From: an uncultured Lachnospira sp.
Lineage (GTDB): Bacteria; Bacillota; Clostridia; Lachnospirales; Lachnospiraceae
Length of the DNA: 64,000 nucleotides
Assembly: GCA_934343805.1 (NCBI GenBank)
Contig: CAKRIN010000001.1
Span: forward strand, 124,001-188,000
Reading direction: 5' to 3'
The position numbers and the translations under genes were made by a program. Below, piece by piece: positions 35,739-44,426 of this stretch. Position 1 is the stretch's first letter; every line of letters begins with the position of its first letter. The notes beneath the pieces were generated by a model. It saw only the letters and a list, made by a program, of their open reading frames with translations, searched no databases and was not told the origin of the DNA.

Positions 35739-36233
35739 ATGATATCCCTAACAATTAAGGACATAAAACAATTCATGAATAAGCTTTTAATAAGTGATAC
35801 ATTTGATGGTTTCTGCGTATCTGAAGCTGATATAGCAACAGGCTGCACATATTCAGTTAACGGGCGTATCAATTCATCATTTTTCACTTCTGAAGAAATC
35901 TCTTCCATGCCATCCTCTGTGTATATAACATGGAAAGCTATCAGACCTTTTGCTTTCAGTATAATTAAAGGCAGCCGTGTTCCTGAATTCTTAAAGATTA
36001 CCTTTGCCATGCCTGATAATATTGTCAGCGAAATCATTGAAAACAATAGCCTTAATTATGATCCTGAAACAATTAATGGTTTATTCCTTAATATAAAATA
36101 TTCCAATGATACAGTTACTATGACAACTGCTTCATCTCTGAGTATCTTTACACTTGACCACTCTCTTGATGAAGCCTTTGAAAAGTATATAATCAGCTTT
36201 CTTATTGAATCCGATATCTCATATGAGGAGTAG
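35739..36233 (+). CDS. DUF5721-like protein of unknown function
   Basis: 164 residues from the ATG at 35739, which has AAAGGAG upstream; a longer reading from 35706 is poorer. Conserved-looking segments are IKDIKQFMNKLLISDTFDGF, AIRPFAFSIIKGSRVPEF, GLFLNIKYSNDT and SIFTLDHSLDEAFEKYII. I match these from memory to DUF5721 of Lachnospiraceae. It is soluble and acidic at the end. It stands between the ABC genes and the htpG region and ends at a terminator. The function is unknown, and a link with the transporter is only positional. Confidence 0.75.
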   Translation: MISLTIKDIKQFMNKLLISDTFDGFCVSEADIATGCTYSVNGRINSSFFTSEEISSMPSSVYITWKAIRPFAFSIIKGSRVPEFLKITFAMPDNIVSEIIENNSLNYDPETINGLFLNIKYSNDTVTMTTASSLSIFTLDHSLDEAFEKYIISFLIESDISYEE

Positions 36234-36277
36234 GAACAGCTTATAATTAAAGTTTAGAATTATTTAATATATACAGC

Positions 36278-36312
36278 AAAACCGCCTGTTCACAGAGACA
36301 GACGGTTTTTTA
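36278..36312 (+). terminator. Terminator of the ABC/DUF5721 unit
   Basis: AAAACCGCCTGT and ACAGACGGTTTT form a 12-bp stem with one mismatch and an 8-nt loop, followed by a T-run. It separates this unit from htpG. Confidence 0.88.
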
Positions 36313-36339
36313 TTAGCACTCATAATTATTGAGTGCTAA
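36313..36339 (+). promoter_or_regulatory. CIRCE operator (HrcA binding site) of htpG
   Basis: TTAGCACTC, a 9-nt spacer and GAGTGCTAA: a perfect match to the CIRCE consensus. HrcA binds this site to repress heat-shock genes. It stands 8 bp before the -35 box of the htpG promoter. Confidence 0.95.
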
Positions 36340-36346
36340 TTTTTGC

Positions 36347-36375
36347 TTGACTTTAAATTCATGCTGTATTAAATT
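36347..36375 (+). promoter_or_regulatory. Putative promoter of htpG
   Basis: -35 TTGACT (36347-36352), 17-bp spacer, -10 TAAATT (36370-36375), downstream of CIRCE and 38 bp before the start codon. Confidence 0.6.
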
Positions 36376-36413
36376 AAGCATTAGTTCAATGAATGTAAGG
36401 AGGCTTATATAAT

Positions 36414-38408
36414 ATGTCAAAGGAACATGGAAATTTATCAATTAACAGCCAGAATATTTTCCCAATTATTAAAAAATGGATGTATTCTGATCACGATATC
36501 TTCTATAGAGAATTAGTTTCCAACGCATGTGATGCAATCACTAAGTTAAAGAAGCTTGATATGATTGGAGAATATGAAGCTCCAGACGATATCGAATACA
36601 AAGTAGAAATAAAATTATCCGCTAAAGATAAAACCATCAAGATCATTGATAATGGTATTGGTATGACAAAAGACGAGGTTGATGAATACATTAATCAGAT
36701 TGCCTTTTCTGGTGCTGAGGCTTTTCTTGAAAAATACAAAGATAAAGCTAATGATGATCAGATTATTGGTCACTTTGGATTAGGTTTTTATTCAGCATTT
36801 ATGGTATCTGATCAAGTTACTATTGATACATTGTCATTTAAGGAAGGTGCCGAATCAGTTCACTGGTCATGTGATGGTGGTACAGAATATGACATAAGCG
36901 AAGGAAGTAAGACAACCCCTGGTACAGAGATTACCCTTTATCTCAATGAAGACAGCTATGAATTTGCCAATGAGTACAAGGCTAAAGAAGTTCTTGACAA
37001 ATACTGCTCTTTCATGCCGGTTCCTATTTTCGTAACTAATGAAGATGTTGGAGAACAGACAGAAGAAATTCCTGAAGAAGAAGTTAACGAAAAAGATACA
37101 GTACTTGAAACATTTGTTAAAGACGCCGTTACAGAAGAAGTCGAAAAAGAAGACGGAACAAAAGAAACTGTAGAAAAAGTTCCAGCTAAAAAGATGGCTA
37201 AAATTGTTAAACGTCCTGTTGCAATCAACGATATTCATCCTCTCTGGACAAAGCATCCTAACGAGTGCTCTGATGACGACTACAAGGATTTCTATAGAAA
37301 AGTATTCCATGATTATAAGGAACCTTTATTCTGGATACACCTTAACATGGATTATCCATTTAATCTTAAAGGAATACTGTACTTTCCTAAGATTAACACA
37401 GAATATGAATCTATCGAAGGTACTATTAAACTATATAACAATCAGGTATTCGTTGCAGATAACATTAAAGAAGTTATTCCAGAATTCCTGCTTCTTCTTA
37501 AAGGTGTTATTGACTGCCCAGACCTTCCACTTAACGTATCCCGTTCAGCACTCCAGAATGACGGATTTGTTAAGAAAATATCTGATTATATCACTAAAAA
37601 GGTTGCTGACAAGCTTTCTGGCATGTGCAAGACAGATAAAGAGAACTACGAGAAATACTGGAATGATATCAATCCATTTATTAAATTCGGCTGCTTAAAA
37701 GATGAGAAATTTGCTGAAAAGATGAATGATTACATCATATTTAAGAACCTTGATGGCAAATATTTAACTCTTCAGGAATGTCTTGATGAGAACAAGGAAA
37801 AGCATGAAAACACTATCTTCTATGTAACAGACGAAGTTGAGCAGAGCCAGTACATCAACATGTTTAAGAATGAAGGCATCGATGCTGTAATTCTTACACA
37901 TAACATTGACCAGCCATTTATTACCAACCTTGAATCTAAAAACGAGAATCTCAAATTCAAGCGCATTGATGCTGATCTGTCTGATAGCTTTAAGGAAGAA
38001 ACTTCTGAAAACGAGTTAAAAGATATGACTGAAAAGCTTTCTAAGACATTTAAGGATGCTCTTGGCAAAGAGAATCTTACAGTTGAGGTTTCAAAGTTAA
38101 AAGATGCATCTATTTCTTCTATGATTACTCTTTCTGAAGAGAGCAGACGTATGCAGGATATGATGAAAATGTATGGTATGGCTGGCATGGATCCTAATAT
38201 GTTTGGTGCAGAAGGCCAGACACTTGTTCTTAATGCTAACAATGATCTTGTTAAATATATTTCAGAACATAGTGATGGTGAGAACACTAAGCTTATATGT
38301 GAACAGCTCTATGACCTTGCTATGCTCAGCCATGCTCCACTCTCTCCTGAACAGATGACTGGATTCATTGCCCGCAGCAATAAAATCATGGAATTGCTTG
38401 CAAAATAG
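36414..38408 (+). CDS. htpG: Hsp90-family chaperone HtpG
   Basis: 664 residues, somewhat longer than the Bacillus protein. The GHKL ATP-binding domain has RELVSNACDAITKLKKL, IIDNGIGMTKDEVDEY and IIGHFGLGFYSAFMV. The middle domain contains PLFWIHLNMDYPFNLKGILYFP and PLNVSRSALQNDG. The extra length comes partly from an acidic, low-complexity insert (EEIPEEEVNEKD..., about 210-250), reminiscent of the charged linker of eukaryotic Hsp90. It folds client proteins under stress in the cytoplasm. Expression should follow HrcA through the CIRCE site. The ATG at 36414 has AAGGAGG. Confidence 0.97.
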   Translation: MSKEHGNLSINSQNIFPIIKKWMYSDHDIFYRELVSNACDAITKLKKLDMIGEYEAPDDIEYKVEIKLSAKDKTIKIIDNGIGMTKDEVDEYINQIAFSGAEAFLEKYKDKANDDQIIGHFGLGFYSAFMVSDQVTIDTLSFKEGAESVHWSCDGGTEYDISEGSKTTPGTEITLYLNEDSYEFANEYKAKEVLDKYCSFMPVPIFVTNEDVGEQTEEIPEEEVNEKDTVLETFVKDAVTEEVEKEDGTKETVEKVPAKKMAKIVKRPVAINDIHPLWTKHPNECSDDDYKDFYRKVFHDYKEPLFWIHLNMDYPFNLKGILYFPKINTEYESIEGTIKLYNNQVFVADNIKEVIPEFLLLLKGVIDCPDLPLNVSRSALQNDGFVKKISDYITKKVADKLSGMCKTDKENYEKYWNDINPFIKFGCLKDEKFAEKMNDYIIFKNLDGKYLTLQECLDENKEKHENTIFYVTDEVEQSQYINMFKNEGIDAVILTHNIDQPFITNLESKNENLKFKRIDADLSDSFKEETSENELKDMTEKLSKTFKDALGKENLTVEVSKLKDASISSMITLSEESRRMQDMMKMYGMAGMDPNMFGAEGQTLVLNANNDLVKYISEHSDGENTKLICEQLYDLAMLSHAPLSPEQMTGFIARSNKIMELLAK

Positions 38409-38457
38409 CACTAATTAAACTATCATTGTCTTATATAAAGATAAGGATTAATTAACT

Positions 38458-39177
38458 ATGACAGATTTTAATTATAAACATTTTGACAATGATAATTGTG
38501 ATTCCAACAATATCGATGATGGTCTGGAATTTATTGATGATGATTTTGAATATGATGACAGCGATGATGATGATGATTCTTACTTGTATGAATCAGACGA
38601 TTCTGAAACTTTTACCAATGAAGTTCCGAAATCCAAAAAGAATTCATTTGGTTCTGAGGTTTTCAGTTTTATAAAGCTTCTGGTTCTCGCTGCTATTGTA
38701 GCTTTTCTGTTTACACGATTCATAATTGTCAATGCACAGGTTCCATCTGGTTCTATGGAGAATACAATTCTTACCGGAGACAGACTTATAGGATTTCGTC
38801 TTGCATATACTTTTAGTGAACCTAAACGTGGTGATATAGTTATATTCAAGTATCCTGATGATGAGTCCCAGAATTTTGTAAAGCGTATAATTGGCATCCC
38901 TGGAGATGTTATCCAGATTTCCAGTGGCAATGTATATGTCAATGGTAACATGCTTAATGAAAATTATATCCGCGAACCAATGAATGATGAAGGCGAAGAA
39001 TTAACTTATGTTGTTCCAGCTGATTCATATTTTATGCTTGGTGATAATCGTAATAATTCCAAGGATTCAAGATACTGGACCAATACATTTGTAAAAAAAG
39101 ACAAAATAATTGCAAAAGTATCTTTCAGATATTTCAATGTTAAAACCAAGCGGATATCTTTCAAAATAATAAAATAG
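38458..39177 (+). CDS. lepB: Signal peptidase I with long acidic N-terminal tail
   Basis: 239 residues. One membrane anchor (about 70-90) is followed by the catalytic VPSGSMENTILTGD (Ser99), FVKRIIGIPGD with the general-base Lys, and MLGDNRNNSKDSRYW. It removes signal peptides on the outer side of the membrane. The first ~60 cytoplasmic residues are extremely acidic (runs of Asp/Glu, DDSDDDDDS), which standard Gram-positive SipS-type enzymes lack. It starts 50 bp after htpG, with AAGGAT upstream. A strong terminator follows. Confidence 0.95.
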   Translation: MTDFNYKHFDNDNCDSNNIDDGLEFIDDDFEYDDSDDDDDSYLYESDDSETFTNEVPKSKKNSFGSEVFSFIKLLVLAAIVAFLFTRFIIVNAQVPSGSMENTILTGDRLIGFRLAYTFSEPKRGDIVIFKYPDDESQNFVKRIIGIPGDVIQISSGNVYVNGNMLNENYIREPMNDEGEELTYVVPADSYFMLGDNRNNSKDSRYWTNTFVKKDKIIAKVSFRYFNVKTKRISFKIIK

Positions 39178-39212
39178 CTACGCATAAGCCAGTATTTTAT
39201 GCAGATAATAAT

Positions 39213-39248
39213 ATGACCGGTATATTTACTTACCGGTCATATTTTTTT
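39213..39248 (+). terminator. Terminator of lepB
   Basis: ATGACCGGTA and TACCGGTCAT form a perfect 10-bp stem with an 8-nt loop, followed by A and seven T. Confidence 0.92.
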
Positions 39249-39276
39249 GCACTACTGTGCAAGACAAGGAGGAATT

Positions 39277-39588
39277 ATGAGTAATCTTAACTGCAACGCA
39301 GCTTCCTGCGTAAACAACTGTGATAACCAATGTTGTCTTTCTTCTATCTGTGTAGATGGCAGTTCGGCATGTCATTGTGATGAAACATGCTGCAATGATT
39401 ATCAGCACAAAAGTGAATCCGCTGGCAATATGTGTCATATGCCAAAAGATTCACTGACAATCTCATGTGAAGCCACTAACTGTGTTTATAACAGCAACAA
39501 AAAATGTGATGCTGAGCACGTAGATATATCAGGCATCAAGGCTTCTACCTCATCAGACACTGTCTGTGCTACCTTTCAGGAAAGATAA
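39277..39588 (+). CDS. Cysteine-rich DUF1540-domain protein
   Basis: 103 residues from the ATG at 39277, which follows AAGGAGGAATT; the ATG at 39247 is in the terminator tail. Cysteine patterns recur: NCNAASCVNNCDNQCC near the start and SCEATNCVYNSNKKCDAEHVDI near the end, the latter the DUF1540 motif (CxAxxCVYN...CxAxxI). It is a small metal- or disulfide-binding type protein; the role is unknown. It is monocistronic, with terminators before and after. Confidence 0.85.
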   Translation: MSNLNCNAASCVNNCDNQCCLSSICVDGSSACHCDETCCNDYQHKSESAGNMCHMPKDSLTISCEATNCVYNSNKKCDAEHVDISGIKASTSSDTVCATFQER

Positions 39589-39605
39589 AATCTGTCTGAT
39601 TTAAA

Positions 39606-39649
39606 AAAGGCTGCGGTCACAACACATCCGTGTCCTGACCGCAGCCTTT
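39606..39649. terminator. Bidirectional terminator between the DUF1540 gene and efp
   Basis: AAAGGCTGCGGTCA and TGACCGCAGCCTTT form a perfect 14-bp stem with a 16-nt loop. It serves the two convergent genes. Confidence 0.92.
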
Positions 39650-39677
39650 ACTTAATATTGCATAATTATAATATCAA

Positions 39678-40235
39678 TTACGCTCTTGATGTATACTCTC
39701 CTGTACGAGTATCAATCTTAATCTTATCGCCCTGGTTAACAAATAATGGAACCATAATCTTAGCTCCTGTCTCAACGATAGCTGGCTTAGTAGCACCAGT
39801 AGCTGTGTTACCCTTAATACCTGGCTCTGTCTCTGTTACTTCAAGCTCAACTGAAATAGGTGGCTCAATTGCAAATACATTGCCTTCATGTGAACAGAGC
39901 TTAACCATCTCATTCTCTTTTACAAACTTAAGTGAATCACCAACCTGATCAGCGCTTAATGCAATCTGGTCATATGTTTCTGTATTCATAAAGTTGTAGA
40001 GATCTCCATCAGCATATAAATACTGATATTCTGATCTGTCAATGTGTGCAAGATCAAACTTCTCAGTTGGTCTGAAAGAATTCTCTATAACACCACCAGA
40101 AATAATATTCTTTAACTTAGCTCTAACGAAAGGTGATCCCTTACCAGGCTTAACATGCTGGAATTCAATTACCTGCCAGATTCCGTTCTCATACTGAATT
40201 GTAATACCATTCTTAAAACTACCTGCATCTACCAT
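39678..40235 (-). CDS. efp: Elongation factor P
   Basis: 185 residues in the usual three beta-barrel layout. The modification loop reads [13 protein letters not shown], with the Lys that enters the peptidyl-transferase centre. It relieves ribosome stalling at polyproline stretches. No EpmA/YmfI-type modification gene is seen nearby. The ATG at 40235 has TAGGAGG. It follows aroQ at 67 bp on the same strand. Confidence 0.96.
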
Positions 40236-40302
40236 TCTTTGGTATACCTCCTAAATAATCAATAGCTTCTATTATTTTATAATAAATATATACATTTGGC
40301 AA

Positions 40303-40746
40303 CTACTTTTTATCAGCCAGTTCTTTTACAGCCTCTAATGCATATAAATATCCCTTAAGGCCTAATCCTACAACCTGGCCATTACATACCGGAACAGTAA
40401 CTGATGTATGTCTGAACTCTTCTCTCGTATGAACATTAGATATGTGGACCTCAATCTTAGGAATAGCTGCAACTGATGCCAGAGCATCTCTTACAGCATA
40501 GCTGTAATGTGTAAATGCCCCCGGATTAATTACTATTCCATCTACATTCTGATAATATGCCTCCTGTATTTTATCGATAATGGCACCTTCATGATTGCTC
40601 TGGAATACTTCTACTGATACTCCAAGCTGCTCGGCCTTTTCGTTAATCATAGATACCAAAGTTTCATAATTCTGTTCCCCATATATTCCCTTTTCTCTTA
40701 TTCCAAGAAAATTAATATTAGGTCCGTTAATAACCAGTAACTTCAT
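40303..40746 (-). CDS. aroQ: Type II 3-dehydroquinate dehydratase
   Basis: 147 residues, the size of type II enzymes. NGPNINFLGIREKGIYGEQNYE gives the active-site Arg and Tyr, NHEGAIIDKI the substrate contact, and EVHISNVHTREEFRHTSV the catalytic His. It converts 3-dehydroquinate to 3-dehydroshikimate. It follows aroK at 1 bp and precedes efp. It supplies chorismate for the trp operon among others. Confidence 0.96.
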   Translation of the reverse strand: MKLLVINGPNINFLGIREKGIYGEQNYETLVSMINEKAEQLGVSVEVFQSNHEGAIIDKIQEAYYQNVDGIVINPGAFTHYSYAVRDALASVAAIPKIEVHISNVHTREEFRHTSVTVPVCNGQVVGLGLKGYLYALEAVKELADKK

Positions 40747-40747
40747 C

Positions 40748-41287
40748 TTAGTCCTCCCCTGTCAGATTCATATTAATTGCTGACACAATTGTATTGTACA
40801 TATCTATAAAACTATTGTTAGTTGTTGTAACTATTAAATCCGCTGCTTCTTTATAATACTCCATTCTTGCCTGCATAAGTGATTCTATTTTCTGTCTTAC
40901 ATCACCTCCTGCAAGCAAGGGTCTTGATGTATCCTTATCAAGTCTTCTCACAAGCTCATCAACAGATGTATCAAGAAACACGACACATCCTAACTGTCTT
41001 AACAGCTTTCTGTTAATCTCTCTTAATGGAAGTCCTCCTCCCACAGATACAACCGTGTTCGTAGTATTATCAATAAGTTCCCTTACTGCAGCTGTCTCCA
41101 TGTCACGGAACACTTCTTCGCCAGACTCCCGGAATATATCCTTAATGAGCCTTCCCTGCTTATTCTCAATATACTCATCCGTATCTATGAACTTCATTCC
41201 ATGCTTTTCTGATATCCATTTACCAAAAGTTGTTTTTCCACTTCCCATGAATCCTATAAGAATAATATTGCCATTTTCTTTATTCAT
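40748..41287 (-). CDS. aroK: Shikimate kinase
   Basis: 179 residues. The P-loop GFMGSGKTTFGKW is at residues 12-24; DTDEYIE (shikimate Asp), FRESGEEVFRDMET and VVSVGGGLPLRE follow, and the lid arginine lies in SRPLLAGGD. It phosphorylates shikimate with ATP. The gene starts 1 bp after the aroE stop codon and ends 1 bp before aroQ, so all three are translated from one message. Confidence 0.96.
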   Translation of the reverse strand: MNKENGNIILIGFMGSGKTTFGKWISEKHGMKFIDTDEYIENKQGRLIKDIFRESGEEVFRDMETAAVRELIDNTTNTVVSVGGGLPLREINRKLLRQLGCVVFLDTSVDELVRRLDKDTSRPLLAGGDVRQKIESLMQARMEYYKEAADLIVTTTNNSFIDMYNTIVSAINMNLTGED

Positions 41288-41288
41288 T

Positions 41289-42167
41289 TCAAGCTTCCTC
41301 TATTCCAAGACTTTTTAATAAAATCTTATATACTTTATCAGCATTTTCTTTAGATATACTGCAATCATTCCATAGTTCATATGCACTGATTCCCTGGTAA
41401 AGAAGCATTTTCAGACCATTAAAGGCTCTCTTTCCCTGTTCATTAATAAGCTTCATGAACTTCGTTACTGCCGGATTATATATAATATCAACTCCCACTG
41501 CTGCTTTCTTGTAAAACTCATCATCCTCGATAACAGCCGAATTAACATCAGGATATAACCCTACACTTGTCGTCTGTATAACAATATATCCGTTTCCAGG
41601 TATGCTTGCATAATCATTAATATTCATTGGCACGACACATTCATTATGAAAATGATTATTAACAGCCTCTGCTATGCTTTCTGCCTTATCAACACTTCTG
41701 TTAAGAAGATAAACCCTTGCTGCCTTCCTGCTTGCGCATAAAAATGTAATTGCTCTTGCTGCTCCACCTGCACCAAGTATAATAACATCCGCTCCTTCAA
41801 GCTCAATATTTTCTTCCTCAAGTTCCCTTGCCAGTCCAAGGATATCAGTATTATATCCCTTATATCCACCATCAGTCCTTACAAGTGTATTAACTGCGCC
41901 AATAGCCTCTGCAAGAGGATCAATGTCAACAAGTGCGCCTATTACTTCTGACTTATGCGGAACAGTAACATTAAGGCCTAATATATTAAGGCTGTACGCC
42001 CCTTTTACTGCAGTTGCAACATCTCCCTGTTCAACCTTAAATGTTGTATACACCATATCATTGCCTGTAAGTGCAGCAAGATTATTATGTATTGCCGGAG
42101 AAATAGAATGTCCTACCGGATTACCTATAAGGCCGCATACCCTCGTTGTTCCTTTTATATCTGTCAT
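41289..42167 (-). CDS. aroE: Shikimate dehydrogenase
   Basis: 292 residues. GLIGNPVGHSISPAIHN is the shikimate-binding N-terminus. GLNVTVPHKSEVI includes the catalytic Lys. VIILGAGGAARAITFL is the NADP-binding loop, and KMLLYQGISAYELW closes the protein. It reduces 3-dehydroshikimate to shikimate. The gene order nrdR-yqeG-aroE-aroK-aroQ-efp with short gaps suggests one operon. Confidence 0.96.
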   Translation of the reverse strand: MTDIKGTTRVCGLIGNPVGHSISPAIHNNLAALTGNDMVYTTFKVEQGDVATAVKGAYSLNILGLNVTVPHKSEVIGALVDIDPLAEAIGAVNTLVRTDGGYKGYNTDILGLARELEEENIELEGADVIILGAGGAARAITFLCASRKAARVYLLNRSVDKAESIAEAVNNHFHNECVVPMNINDYASIPGNGYIVIQTTSVGLYPDVNSAVIEDDEFYKKAAVGVDIIYNPAVTKFMKLINEQGKRAFNGLKMLLYQGISAYELWNDCSISKENADKVYKILLKSLGIEEA

Positions 42168-42178
42168 TATGCCTCTCC

Positions 42179-42688
42179 TTAATCATTATGTTTCTTCTTG
42201 TATCTATTATAAAAATACAGAACAATCCATTCCAGTCGTCGCTTTAAGATAATCTGAATCTCTTCATGTTTATCTATAGGCTTTACAAGAACAGACTTGA
42301 TTCCTGCCCTGTTAGCCCCCCATACATCAGTAAATATCTGATCTCCGACAAAAAAAGTATTACTCCTGTCTGTTCCCATAATCTCCATTGCCCTTACATA
42401 ATTATCCGGCGATGGCTTACCTGCCTTGCTTACATAATCAGAATTAACTGCTAAAGCCAGCGGCTTTACACGTGGTTCCTTATTATTAGATATGATACAG
42501 GTTCTATATCCCATATCCTTTAACTGTGCAAAAAGCTGTCTGCATCTGTCCGTTACCGGTGCACCATGTTCAACCAGTGTATTGTCAATATCAAATATAA
42601 TCCCTCTGTACCCAGCATTATACATGCCCTTAAAATCAATATCATATGCTGAATCAATATATATATCAGGATAAAATCTCTTAAACAT
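42179..42688 (-). CDS. yqeG: YqeG-family HAD phosphatase
   Basis: 169 residues. IIFDIDNTLVEHGAPVT (motif I), CIISNNKEPRV (motif II), GKPSPDNYVRAM (Lys) and FVGDQIFTDVWGANRAG (motif IV) match the YqeG/HAD-IIIA family. The family tends to occur beside aroE, as here. The physiological substrate is not established. The start at 42688 lies 26 bp downstream of the nrdR stop. Confidence 0.92.
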   Translation of the reverse strand: MFKRFYPDIYIDSAYDIDFKGMYNAGYRGIIFDIDNTLVEHGAPVTDRCRQLFAQLKDMGYRTCIISNNKEPRVKPLALAVNSDYVSKAGKPSPDNYVRAMEIMGTDRSNTFFVGDQIFTDVWGANRAGIKSVLVKPIDKHEEIQIILKRRLEWIVLYFYNRYKKKHND

Positions 42689-42714
42689 AACCTAAAGCTG
42701 CCTTTTCTTAATAA

Positions 42715-43161
42715 TTACTTGAGAATCTTCTTGATTTCATCCATAAATGAATCAACATCCTTAAATTCCCTATATACCGAAGCAAATCTTACATAAGCGA
42801 CCTCATCCACAGCCTTTAACTTGCTCATAACAATTTCGCCTATTGTATTAGTAGGAATCTCTTTCTCGCCTATATTAAAAATCTGTGTCTCAATCTCGTC
42901 AACCATATTATTAATCTGTGAAATTGATACTGGCCTTTTATGACACGATCTTACTATTCCGGCTGTGATCTTCTCTCTGTCATATGGTTCTCTGTTATTA
43001 TCCTTCTTAATAACAATCAGTGGCATAGACTCAACCTTTTCATATGTAGTAAAACGCTTACCACACTCATCACACTGTCTTCTTCTTCTTATAGAGCTGT
43101 CATCAGTTGGTCTTGAATCTATTACTTTTGTATTATCTTTACCGCAAAATGGACACTTCAC
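42715..43161 (-). CDS. nrdR: Transcriptional repressor NrdR
   Basis: 148 residues from the GTG at 43161, 8 bp after GGAGGT, giving the standard start [10 protein letters not shown]; a TTG at 43176 lies inside that ribosome site. The zinc ribbon CPFC...CDECGKRF is followed by an ATP-cone domain ([20 protein letters not shown]). It represses ribonucleotide reductase genes in response to (d)ATP. It has a good promoter (TTGACA-17-CATAAT) and is divergent from sigG. Confidence 0.97.
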   Translation of the reverse strand: MKCPFCGKDNTKVIDSRPTDDSSIRRRRQCDECGKRFTTYEKVESMPLIVIKKDNNREPYDREKITAGIVRSCHKRPVSISQINNMVDEIETQIFNIGEKEIPTNTIGEIVMSKLKAVDEVAYVRFASVYREFKDVDSFMDEIKKILK

Positions 43162-43192
43162 GCTGAATACCTCCAATCAAATATATAAATTA

Positions 43193-43221
43193 ATTATGAA
43201 TAAGCCCAGCCAAAATGTCAA
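43193..43221 (-). promoter_or_regulatory. Promoter of the nrdR-yqeG-aro group
   Basis: Minus strand -35 TTGACA (43216-43221), 17-bp spacer, -10 CATAAT (43193-43198). Confidence 0.8.
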
Positions 43222-43264
43222 TCCTTTTAATATCAGTAAAATAGAATTTAAGGAGTACAGATAA

Positions 43265-44041
43265 ATGGCTGGTTACAAAGTTGAAATATGTGGAGTTAAT
43301 ACACAGGATTTACCTCTTATTAAGCCAAAAGAATCCAAAGAACTTCTCTATCAGATAAAAGCAGGAAAGCCAGGAGCCCGTGAAACATTTATAAAAGGGA
43401 ACTTAAGGCTTGTGCTTAGTATTGTTCAACGTTTTAACCAAAGCGGTGAGAATCTCGACGATCTTTTCCAGATTGGATGCATAGGTATGATAAAAGCTAT
43501 TGATAACTTTGATATATCTTTAAATGTACAGTTTTCCACATATGCTGTTCCCATGATTATCGGTGAAATAAAACGTTTTCTCCGCGATAACAGCGCCATA
43601 AGAGTAAGCCGCTCATTAAAAGATACAGCATATAAAGCCATAACAACAAGAGAATCACTTATGAAAAAGAATCTGAAAGAACCAACTATTACAGAAATCG
43701 CAGAAGAAATAGGTGTTTCAAAAGCAGATATAGTTATTGCTCTTGAAGCTGTAACCCCATCTGTTTCACTATATGAACCTGTATTTAATGATGGTGGCGA
43801 TACCCTATACGTTATAGATCAGGTTCGCGACAAGAAGAATACTGAAGAACACTGGGTACGCAATCTTGCGCTAAAAGATGCCATCTGCCGTCTGTCAGAC
43901 AGAGAACGACAGATAATTACAATGAGATTTTTTGACTGTCTTACACAGACAGAAGTAGCCAAAAAGCTTAATATCTCCCAGGCACAGGTAAGCCGTCTTG
44001 AAAAATGCGCTTTAAAAAATATGAAAAAGCACTTAAGCTGA
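43265..44041 (+). CDS. sigG: Sporulation sigma factor SigG
   Basis: 258 residues. The start MAGYKVEICGVNTQDLPLI is specific for SigG. Region 2 has FIKGNLRLVLSIVQRF and DDLFQIGCIGMIKAIDNFD; region 4 has LSDRERQIITMRFFDCLTQTEVAKKLNISQAQVSRLE. It directs transcription in the forespore late in sporulation. A possible weak SigF/SigG-type box (GAATA) lies upstream, but I cannot assign it. The ATG has AAGGAG. The YlmC/YmxH gene follows. Confidence 0.96.
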   Translation: MAGYKVEICGVNTQDLPLIKPKESKELLYQIKAGKPGARETFIKGNLRLVLSIVQRFNQSGENLDDLFQIGCIGMIKAIDNFDISLNVQFSTYAVPMIIGEIKRFLRDNSAIRVSRSLKDTAYKAITTRESLMKKNLKEPTITEIAEEIGVSKADIVIALEAVTPSVSLYEPVFNDGGDTLYVIDQVRDKKNTEEHWVRNLALKDAICRLSDRERQIITMRFFDCLTQTEVAKKLNISQAQVSRLEKCALKNMKKHLS

Positions 44042-44091
44042 CTGGCTGAATATTATAATATAACCAGTAATCCAGCAAGAGGATATAGTTC

Positions 44092-44349
44092 ATGCGTTTA
44101 TGTGAGCTTAAAGGTAAGACTGTAATAAATGATACCGACTGTTGTATTCTTGGATTTGTAGTCGATATTGATTTTGAGCCCTCATCCGGCTGTATTATTG
44201 CTTTAATTGTTCCAGGTCCTGCAAGATTATGCGGTTTGTTAGGAAGGGATTATGAATATGTAATTCCTTTCAAATGCATACGCTCAATAGGACCTGACAT
44301 AATTCTGGTAAGCGTATGTCCTGACAAAGTAAGGCAAAAATGTATATGA
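44092..44349 (+). CDS. YlmC/YmxH-family PRC-barrel sporulation protein
   Basis: 85 residues. It begins MRLCELKGKTVINDTDCCILGFVVDIDFEP and continues CGLLGRDYEYVIPFKCIRSIGPDIILV, the PRC-barrel fold of the YlmC/YmxH group that is linked to sporulation in Firmicutes. The role is unclear; it may bind a partner by the beta-barrel. It lies 50 bp after sigG and is likely read with it. Confidence 0.88.
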   Translation: MRLCELKGKTVINDTDCCILGFVVDIDFEPSSGCIIALIVPGPARLCGLLGRDYEYVIPFKCIRSIGPDIILVSVCPDKVRQKCI

Positions 44350-44355
44350 GCAGTA

Positions 44356-44384
44356 TTGAAAAAAAGCATTTTATGCTATACAAT
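44356..44384 (+). promoter_or_regulatory. Promoter of the lactonase gene
   Basis: -35 TTGAAA (44356-44361), 17-bp spacer, -10 TACAAT (44379-44384), 42 bp before the ATG. Confidence 0.75.
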
Positions 44385-44426
44385 GATAATAAATAAACAA
44401 AGTACGCACAATGATGAGGAGGCTTT

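Noticed and set aside
36867..37310. 147-residue minus-strand open frame
   Set aside because: It is antisense to htpG and rich in Phe/Cys, typical of a shadow frame.
43200..43264. SigF/SigG-type promoter upstream of sigG
   Set aside because: GAATA is present, but the downstream box (CAATCC) is a poor match, so I did not list it.
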